NCBI GenBank assembly: GCA_943704425.1
Contig: CALSCP010000335.1
Location: 146,316 to 210,315, forward strand
Direction: 5' to 3'
Origin: Ministeria vibrans ATCC 50519
Lineage: Eukaryota > Opisthokonta > Filasterea
DNA: 64,000 bases
Position 1 is the stretch's first letter, and each line of letters opens with the position of its first letter. Positions 55,726-64,000 of this stretch are shown piece by piece. The notes under the pieces were generated by a model, which saw only the letters and a list, made by a program, of their open reading frames with translations, had not been told where the DNA came from and made no database searches. A program made the translations under genes and the position numbers.

Positions 55726-58700
55726 ATGGCTAACCTACCGATCAAGTTCAAGGAGCACTTTCAGGTACAGTTTTTGCTGTTAAACCAGCCGTCACTAGGC
55801 AAAAATTAGTTCCTTTTTCTTCGTTTTTATAAGAAAAGGGAAAAAAAAAAAAAAAAACAAGTAAAAAAAGTGGCAGAATCGAGCAGGATGAGCGTATCAT
55901 TGATGGTCGCTTTGTACCCCTTCTCTCGCACTGCCCCTACCATCGCTGTGCGAGAAGTTCTTTTTTTTTTTTCTCGCGTTAAAGTTTGGTTTTTGCACTT
56001 TTCGTTGAGAGCGGCTTCTCTGGGCCGGGTGCCTCCACTTGGGTCCTTTTGGCGCACGATAGGCAAGGATGCTACGCCTGCGCCGCACGCCCCAATTGTA
56101 GGCGAACAAGCGTCTGAATCAAAGAGACTTTTTTTTTTTTCGTCATGAAAATACCCATTATTGACGCATCGTACGGGCCCGCTCGTACCCTCACGCTGTC
56201 CTCCGGAGTGCTGATCGTCCTGCTATACTCCTTGATTGCTCGCATTTCCTCTGTGTCATCCTCTCTGTCGGCTTTTTTTTTTTTTTTACCGTTTTTGCCA
56301 TTTTCAATTCCGTGGCATTGCGATCAGAGCCGCTGCTTCTCTTGTGGCGCTGTTGAATGTTCTGGGCAAAGTGACTGCACCTCGGCACGGAGCGTGTTTT
56401 GACGGGCTGTGGGTTTGATTCCAAATCGCTTTTTTTATTATCATTGCTCCAATGAGCCATTCAACCTCTTTCAAGCACTCCACGTCGCTGCTCTTGGCCC
56501 CTTGCCTTTGTACACGTCTCTTTACGATCGTTATGCTTTCAGGCAGCCGTCGTAAGAGTCGTATCTTGGCATAGATGACTTGCTTTTGATTTTTTTTTTT
56601 TGCAACCTTATGTCTTGGGCCATTCCAGGCGTTCTCCATCGCGAAACGCAATTGTGCCTCTCTCTGTGTATTTGTTGTTTGAATTCCTCTTCGTTGGGAC
56701 GATCCATTTCCCTGATTGTTCTTCGGAAAACACTTTAAAAGTTGCAAAATGTCACTCAAAAAAATTTTTTTTTGCGTTCTTTCCCTTCTCAGCTCCAAAA
56801 CCTCGGCATCAATGCCGCCAGCATCGGTTTCTCGACGCTCACGATGGAAAGTGACAAGTACATTTGCATCCGAGAGAAGCTGGGCGAGACTGCACAGGTA
56901 CGTTGCAATAAAGACGACACTTTGAAGTCGAGTTGTTGATTTTCTTTTCTTTTTTTGTTCTCTTTTGTGCACTATTGTGTAGGTCGTGATCATCGACATG
57001 GCTGACCCGCTCAACCCGACACGTCGACCAATCACCGCGGACTCTGCGATTATGAATCCCACCAGCAAGGTGATTGCGCTCAAGTCAGGCAACTCGCTGC
57101 AAATCTTCAACTTGGAGATGAAGAGCAAGATGAAGGCGCACACCATGTCTGAAGAGGTTCTCTTCTGGAAGTGGATCTCGGTCAATACCATTGCCATGGT
57201 CACCGAGCAAGCTGCCTACCACTGGACTATGGAGGGCGACTCTCAACCTCTCAAGGTATAGAAAACGAACGATGAATAATAACTCATAATTTTATTATTA
57301 TTATTATTATTATTACATCAGGTGTTTGATCGACATGCTTCGCTCGCCGGCTGCCAAATCATCAACTACCGCACCGACCAGAAGCAGAAGTGGCTTCTTC
57401 TCACGGGAATCTCGGCTGTGGCCGGCCGTGGTGTCGTCGGCGCCATGCAGCTTTTCTCGGTGGAGCGTGGTGTGTCGCAGGCCATTGAGGGCCATGCGGG
57501 TGCCTTTGCGCAATTCAAGATGCCCGGCAACTCGCAAGAGTCGACACTCTTCTCGTTTGCCGTGCGCGGTGCCAACGGTGGCAAGCTGCACGTCATCGAG
57601 GTGGGTGCGCCGGCCGAGGGCAACCAGCCCTTCCCCAAGCGTGCCGTCGACGTCTTCTTCCCACCCGAGGTGCAAAACGACTTCCCGGTTGCCATGCAAA
57701 TCTCGCCCAAGTACGATGTCATCTTCCTCATCACAAAGTACGGCTACGTGCACATGTACGATTTGGAGACGGGCACGTCGCTCTACATGAACCGCATCTC
57801 AGGCGAAACCATCTTTGTGACGTGTGCCCACGAGGCATCAGGTGGCATCATCGGTGTCAACCGCAAGGGTCAAGTCCTCTCTGTGACCGTCGACGAGGCC
57901 AACATGGTGCCTTACGTCTGCTCGACGCTGCAGAACCTCGACCTGGCCATGCGCATTGCCGTGCGCAACAACCTGCCGGGTGCCGATGACATGTTCGTCC
58001 GCAAGTTCAACGAGCTCTTCAACCAGCAAAATTACTCGGAGGCCGCCAAGGTGGCTGCGTCGGCACCTCGCAACATTCTGCGCACCCCCCAGACCATCCA
58101 GCGCTTCCAACAAGTCCCGCCCAACCCGGCCGGTGGCACCTCGCCCCTCCTCCAGTACTTCTCCATCCTGCTTGACCAGACCCGCCTCAACAAGTTCGAG
58201 TCGCTCGAGCTCGTGCGTCCCGTCCTCCAAGGCGGCCGCAAGCCTCTCCTCGAGAAGTGGCTCAAGGAGGACAAGCTTGAGTACTCAGAGGAGCTCGGTG
58301 ACCTCATCAAGGTAAGGGACAGACTCAAAAAAAAAAAAAAAAGGAGAAGAGATCGTCAAAGTCATTCTGGTTTTTTTTTTCTTGTTGGCTCATAGCCCAA
58401 CGACACCACTTTGGCTCTGAGCGTCTACTTGCGTGCCAATGTGCCGCAAAAGGTCATCTATTGTTTCGCTGAGACTGGCCAGTACCAGAAAATTATTCTG
58501 TACAGCAAGAAGGTCAACTACGAGCCGGACTACGTCTACCTGTTGCGCACCATCATGCGTTCCAATCCCGAGCAGGGCACTGCTTTTGCTCAGATGCTCG
58601 CCAACGAGGACGAGCCGCTCGCCGATGTCAGCCAGATTGTCGACGTGTTTATGGAGAACAACATGATCCAGCAAGTGACGTCGTTCCTCTTGGACGCCCT

Positions 58701-60322
58701 CAAGAACAACCGCCCCGAGGAGGGTCCCCTTCAGACGCGTCTCCTCGAAATGAACCTCATGGGTGCTCCCCAGGTCGCCGACGCCATTCTCGGCAACAAG
58801 ATGTTCACGCACTACGACAAGGCACACGTCGCTCAGTTGTGCGAACAGGCGGGCCTCTTCCAGCGCGCCCTCGAGCACTACACCGACGTCTTTGACATCA
58901 AGCGCGCCATTGTGCACACCCATCTGCTCAACCAGGTAAAAAAAAAAAAAAAAAATTCTTACCACAAAGAAAGGGAGGAACTCGAACGTCGTAACTCATT
59001 TCTTCTTTCTTTTCATATCAAAGACTTGGCTCATTGAGTACTTTGGCACTCTGTCGGTCGAGGACTCGATGGAATGCCTCAAGGCAATGCTCCAAGCAAA
59101 CTTGCGCCAGAACCTCCCTGTTGTGGTGCAGATTGCGTCCAAGTACTACGAGCAGATGTCGACGCAGAACCTCATTGACCTCTTCGAGGGCTTCAAGTGC
59201 TTCGAGGGTCTCTTCCTCTTCCTCGGCAACATTGTCAACTTTTCGCAGGAACCCGATGTCCACTTCAAGTACATCCAGGCCGCGTGCAAGACCGGCCAGA
59301 TCAAGGAGGTACAATAAATTATAAAATCAATCAACTGGCACTGACTTTTCGCTTTTTCTCGTGTTCTCCTCCGTTTTTTTTTTTTTAGGTTGAGCGTATC
59401 TGCCGTGAGAGCAACTGCTACGATGCGGAGCGCGTGAAGAACTTCCTCAAGGAGGCTAAGTTGACGGATCAGCTGCCGCTTATCATTGTTTGCGACCGAT
59501 TCGACTTTGTCCACGACCTCGTTCTCTTCCTCTGGCGCAACAACCTCCGCAAGTACATTGAGATCTACGTCACCAAGGTCAACCCGCATCGTCTTCCCGT
59601 CGTCGTTGGCGGTCTGCTTGACGTCGATGCAGGCGACGACATCATCAAGTCCCTCCTTCTCTCCGTCCGCGGCAACTTCTCCACCGACGACCTTGTCGAG
59701 GAGGTCGAGAAGCGCAATCGTCTCAAGCTGCTTCTGCCCTGGCTCGAGAACCGTCTGCGTGAGGGAAGCGAAGAGCCCGCCACGCACAACGCGCTTGCCA
59801 AGATTTACATCGACAGCAACAGCAACGCCGAGAAGTTCCTCCGCGAGAACGTCTTCTACGACAGCCGCGTCGTCGGCAAGTACTGCGAGAAGCGTGACCC
59901 CCATCTTGCCTTTGTCTCCTACGAGCGTGGACAGGTATAAAAAAAAAAGAGTTTCTAAAAGCGAATAGCGATCTAAACACACTTTTATTATTTACGTTTG
60001 TAGTGTGACGCTGAACTTGTCGCTGTGTGCAATGCCAACTCGTTGTTCAAGAGTGAGGCGCGCTACCTCGTCAAGCGTCGTGATGCCGAGCTCTGGGCTC
60101 TTGTCCTCGACGGAGAGAACCAGGTACGATTAAATGAATAATAATTTATAATTATAATAATACTAATGACAATTATTTTATTGTGATGTTGTCTCTTTTT
60201 TGTCACTGTGTGTAGTTCCGCCGATCGCTCATCGATCAAGTGGTTCAGACTGCTCTTCCCGAGACCAACGACCCCGAGGATGTGTCTATTACCGTCAAGG
60301 TATACTTAACATCGTTTTCTTC

Positions 60323-60354
<32 letters not shown>

Positions 60355-61138
60355 TTTTGGTCTCACCTGACGTTTTCTTCTTCGTTACTTTAGGCATTCA
60401 TTACGGCCGATCTGCCCAACGAGCTCATTGAGCTGCTGGAGAAGATTGTGTTGGACAACTCGATGTTCTCGGACAACCGTAACCTGCAGAACCTGCTGAT
60501 CCTGACGGCAATCAAGGCCGACAAGACGCGTGTGATGGATTACGTCAACCGCCTGGACAACTACGATGCGCCCGACATTGCCAACATTGCCATTTCGAGC
60601 GAGCTCTTCGAGGAGGCCTTCACAATCTTCAAGAAGTTTGAGGTCAACACCAGTGCCATCGAGGTGCTCATTGAGCACATTGGCTCTCTTGACCGTGCCT
60701 ACGAGTTTGCCGAGCGCTGCAACGAGCCGGAAGTGTGGTCGCTGCTTGCAGGTGCCCAACTCGCTGCCAACCTCATCAAGGAGTCGATTGATTCATATGT
60801 TCGTGCCGACGACCCGAGGTACGTTGAGCGAAGGAGTCGCCATTGCTTTACTTATTTTTATTTTTATTATAATAATTATTATTATTTGTAGCCAATACGA
60901 GAATGTCATCTCGGCGGCAAACCGCGAGGAGCAGTTTGAAGACCTTGTGCGATACCTGCAGATGGCCCGCAAGAAGGCCCGTGAGCCTTACGTCGAGACA
61001 GAGCTCATCTACGCCTTTGCCAAGACCAACCGTCTTGCCGATCTGGAGGAGTTCATCTCGGGCCCTAACGTTGCTCAGGTAAAGAGAAATAACAAGTGCG
61101 TTCGTGTGTGTGTTGTGTGATTCATCAACTTTTTTTTT

Positions 61139-61172
<34 letters not shown>

Positions 61173-63059
61173 ACAGATTCAACAAGTTGGAGACCGTTGC
61201 TTTGACGGTGCCATGTACGAGGCTGCCAAGCTGCTGTACAACAACATTTCCAACTACGCACGTCTGGCCCAGACCCTGGTGCGTCTCGGCGAGTTCCAGG
61301 CGGCCGTTGACGGTGCACGCAAGGCCAACAACACAGCGACCTGGCGTGAGGTGTGCTTCTCGTGTGTCGATGCCACCGAGTTCCGTCTTGCCCAGATTTG
61401 CGGACTCCATATTGTGGTGCACGCTGATGAGTTGGGCGACCTCATCAACTACTACCAGGTAAAGAACAATGGTGGTATTAGAAAGAATGACTACGAGATG
61501 ACTAACAAAACAACTCTTCTGCGTTTTATTTCATTTTTTAGAGCCGTGGTCACTTTGAGGAGATCATTGCGCTGCTCGAGGCTGGTCTTGGCCTTGAGCG
61601 AGCACACATGGGCATGTTCACTGAGCTCGCCATCCTCTACAGCAAGTTCAAGCCGGCTAAGATGATGGAGCACCTCAAGCTCTTCTGGTCGCGCGTCAAC
61701 ATTCCCAAGGTACAAAAAATATAATTATTATAATTCTTACGATAGAATGGTGACTAATAAGTTGTTGAATGTTTGATAGGTTCTGCGTGCCGCCGAGGAC
61801 GCTCACCTGTGGCGCGAACTGGTCTTCCTGTACCAGCACTACGATGAGTTTGACAACGCCATTCTCACCATGATGAAGCACCCCACTATTGCTTACGAGC
61901 ACTCGGCGTTCAAGGACAACATTGTTAAGGTTGCTAACAGGTATGGATTTTTGTGCCCTTCTTTTTTTATAGTCCTCATAATTGTTTTTTTTTTCGTTAG
62001 CGAACTGTTGTACAAGTCGCTGTCGTTCTACCTTGAGTTTGCACCCATGAACCTCAATGACTTGCTCAACGTGGTTCAGAGCAAGTTGGACCACACGCGC
62101 GGTAAGACAAGAGGATTTTTTTACACAATGACCTGTCTTATGATTTTTTTTTGTAGCCGTGTCTCTGTTCAAGAAGGCCAACGAGGTGCCTCTGGTGAAG
62201 CCCTACCTGATGACGGTGCAGCAGGCCAATGTGGTTGCTGTCAACGAGTGCATCAACGACCTGCTCATCAAGGAGGAGGACTACTCTGCGCTGCGTGACA
62301 GCATTGAGCACTTTGACGCCTTTGACAACATTGTGCTCGCCCAGAAGACTGAGAAACACGAGCTTCTTGAGTTCCGTCGCATTGCTTCGGTATGCCTAAG
62401 AGAGGGAGAAGACGCCGACCCGGACTAAAACTTTTTTTTTGTTTTTATTTGATGTAGCTTCTGTACAAGAAGAACAGCCGCTTCGCTATGGCAATTGAGC
62501 TGAGCAAAAAGGACAAACTGTACAAGGACGCGATTGACTCGGCAGCGGAGTCGCGCGACCGCGAGGTTGCCGAGAACCTGCTCAACTACTTCACGAACGA
62601 GATCAAGTCGAAGGAGTGCTTTGGTGCCTGTCTCTACACTTGGTATGAGAGATGAATTTTCCAAATAATTATATAATAATTATTAATGTTTCTTTTTTTT
62701 TGCCTGGTTTCAGCTACGACCTGGTGCGACCGGATGTTGTGATGGAGCTTGCCTGGCGCAACAACTACATGGACGTGGCGTTCCCGTTTATGATCCAGGT
62801 GACGCGCGAGTACACCAACAAGGTGGACCAGATGTTCACGCGGTACGAGGAGAAGAAACAGGAGGAGGAGGCGGCCGAGGGAGCGCCCACTCCCATGATG
62901 TTGGACCAGACGCAGCTGATGCTGACGGGTGGACCCGGTGTGATGATGGGCGGTGCGGCTGCCGGCATGATGGGCGGTATGCCTGGTATGGGCATGGGCA
63001 TGCCTGGTATGGGCGGTATGCCCCAGCCAGGCATGCCGGGCTTCCAGCCTCGATTCTAA
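55726..63059 (+). CDS. CLTC: Clathrin heavy chain
   Basis: Eighteen exons: 55726-55764, 56793-56897, 56983-57255, 57322-58311, 58396-58935, 59024-59308, 59389-59934, 60004-60123, 60216-60299, 60394-60818, 60892-61078, 61177-61458, 61542-61709, 61780-61940, 62001-62101, 62157-62389, 62458-62642 and 62714-63059. Phases agree; 1,689 residues versus 1,675 in human CLTC. Trimers of this chain form the triskelion that coats endocytic and trans-Golgi vesicles. The N-terminal beta-propeller starts [20 protein letters not shown] with the signature [10 protein letters not shown]; the alpha-solenoid repeats follow with near-identity to animal sequences ([40 protein letters not shown]). The C-terminus keeps QLMLT, the site where auxilin-recruited Hsc70 acts in uncoating, then has an unusual Met/Gly-rich tail ([17 protein letters not shown]). 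The first coding exon has only 13 codons and is followed by a 1,028-bp intron, much the longest of this gene. Confidence 0.97.
55765..56792 (+). other. Long first intron of the clathrin gene
   Basis: This 1,028-bp intron, with donor CAG-GTACAG and acceptor CTTCTCAG, is about ten times longer than the other introns of the gene. It contains several poly(T) runs and otherwise mixed sequence with moderate GC content. I found no convincing coding exon or snoRNA box pair by eye. In compact genomes a long first intron close to the start often carries regulatory sequence; that is an inference here. Confidence 0.8.
61130..61170. repeat. Poly(T) tract in a clathrin intron
   Basis: A T run of about 40 bp, broken by one C, forms the polypyrimidine tract before the exon starting at 61177. 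Similar long T runs precede many exons in this window. Confidence 0.85.
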
Positions 63060-63380
63060 GCTGTTCGTGTGACTCTCTTGTGTGCGTGTGCGTTTTTTTT
63101 TTCTTTGCTTGTGCGTGTTTCTCCTTTCTACCTTTCTTTGTGTTGTGTGTGTGCCCCTTGGGTCACAAGTTTTCTTTCTTCTTCTCTTTACAAAAAATGA
63201 ACGAACAATCAGCTATTGGAAACAGAACAGATTTCAATTTTCATCTATGGTTGTGTAGAGTCACGGAAAGGTCGTGGACTAGTGGTGGAGACACGCTCGT
63301 ACGAAACGGCGATGTAGATGCTACTGCATAAGATTTGTGTTTGTTCCAGTTTGAAATGCTCTATGGTGATTCGCTCCTTT
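63060..63380. other. Intergenic region downstream of clathrin
   Basis: GT- and T-rich sequence follows the clathrin stop (63060-63190), then unremarkable sequence up to a possible acceptor near 63399. No coding sequence is supported. Confidence 0.5.
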
Positions 63381-63470
63381 TTTTTTTTGATCTTCAGCCC
63401 CAAACAGCACCTCTCGCTTCCACCTTCCCATCAGTGGTTCTTGCCTGTGCGTGCTGTGTGGCTCCCCATC

Positions 63471-63878
63471 ATGGACTGCGTCTCCGTCACACATAACGAA
63501 AAAGCCGGCCAGACATCTTCACCACGCAGCTCATTAGACAGCGTTGGGGTACGTGTTGCTGGTGTTAGTCTCCTGCCCCCGTTGCCCCTCTGATTCCTAG
63601 AGCCAGAGAATGAGAGAGCGTTCAAACCCAAAAAAAAAACCCAAAAATAACCTTTTCGTTCTCTATCGTCTTTTATAGATTGAAATCAAGTGGCACAAGC
63701 TTCGCAGTTTCATTGAGAACTCATTAATAGGCTATGTGCGCAGTCAACAGGTAACAATGGGGTCGTTTGGCGATTTTTAGATCTGGTGTTGTTCTATCAC
63801 GTCCTCTTGCCGTCCTAGCCCTTCTGGGGACTGGCCACGCTGCAAATTGCCGCGAACACGTTGTGTATGTTGGTCAGC
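63471..63878 (+). CDS. Possible small gene at the right edge (uncertain)
   Basis: A weak model: ATG at 63471 in MDCVSVTHNEKAGQTSSPRS, donor GTACGT after 63549, exon 63679-63750 (IEIKWHKLRSFIENSLIGYV) with clean TTTTATAG and GTAACA borders, then an exon from 63819 reading PFWGLATLQIAANTLCMLVS to a stop near 63878. The phases agree, giving 75 residues. I recognise no family. On the opposite strand, the last exon region also has an open frame ending TNIHNVFAAICSVASPQKG, preceded by an acceptor-like CAG near 63921; only one of the two can be real. The middle exon has good splice sites and no stops on the plus strand, but it reads poorly on the minus strand, so I slightly prefer plus. Confidence 0.3.
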
Positions 63879-64000
63879 AGCACCTCGTGCTCTTGAATTT
63901 CTCTATCGTGTCCATTTGGCTGACTTGGATGAGTTTGTGACGATTTTGTTTTAAAAAAAAATCGTGTCCGGCAAATGTACCACTCGCCTCTCATCGTCAC

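Noticed and set aside
56304..57203. 299-codon minus-strand frame overlapping clathrin exons and its first intron
   Set aside because: It is antisense to conserved clathrin exons, its composition is erratic, and it has no motif.

Overview
This window is nuclear DNA from an intron-rich eukaryote. Codons are GC-rich at the third position, while introns are short (mostly 50-150 bp), T-rich and AT-rich, with GT..AG borders and many microsatellites. Gene content fits a unicellular opisthokont, most plausibly a holozoan protist related to animals. It includes a non-TALE homeodomain protein, a PIAS-type SUMO ligase, a beta-type phospholipase C, an LRMDA-like leucine-rich protein, vigilin, and a CPVL-like serine carboxypeptidase. 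I infer this placement from gene families only; no rRNA or other species marker is present.

Layout, left to right: 3' part of an ENTPD5/6-like nucleotidase (+, 5' exons off the window, its visible intron filled by a 24-bp tandem repeat); LRMDA-like LRR protein (+); homeobox gene (+); polyQ protein with PP1-docking-like C-terminus (-); PIAS-type SUMO E3 (+); small WD40 protein (-); PLC-beta (+); serine carboxypeptidase (-); a 4,360-residue ASH/HYDIN-like giant protein encoded almost entirely by one 13-kb exon (+); a coiled-coil protein with a CxxC cluster and a CaaX end (-); vigilin (+); a DUF262 protein (-); the spliceosomal core protein PRP8 (+); clathrin heavy chain (+); and an uncertain small gene at the right edge. 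Strands alternate through most of the window, giving compact convergent 3' ends (as close as 87 bp) and divergent promoter intervals of about 0.2-1.3 kb.

The most striking element is an intein inside PRP8: a 290-codon in-frame insertion between the conserved residues EVH and VDFPN, with a Cys at position 1, a TxxH block B, and a C-terminal His-Asn followed by Cys. Its site differs from the well-known fungal PRP8 site at SGFEE, which is uninterrupted here. PRP8 also carries two consecutive microexons of 4 and 10 nt, and the carboxypeptidase has a 13-nt microexon encoding its nucleophile motif. A short pyrimidine motif, CTCTATCACTTTGT (or its complement), recurs in introns and intergenic DNA throughout and forms the tandem array at the left edge.

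All exon structures were derived by hand from splice sites, reading-phase agreement and recalled protein family motifs; no transcript or database evidence was available.
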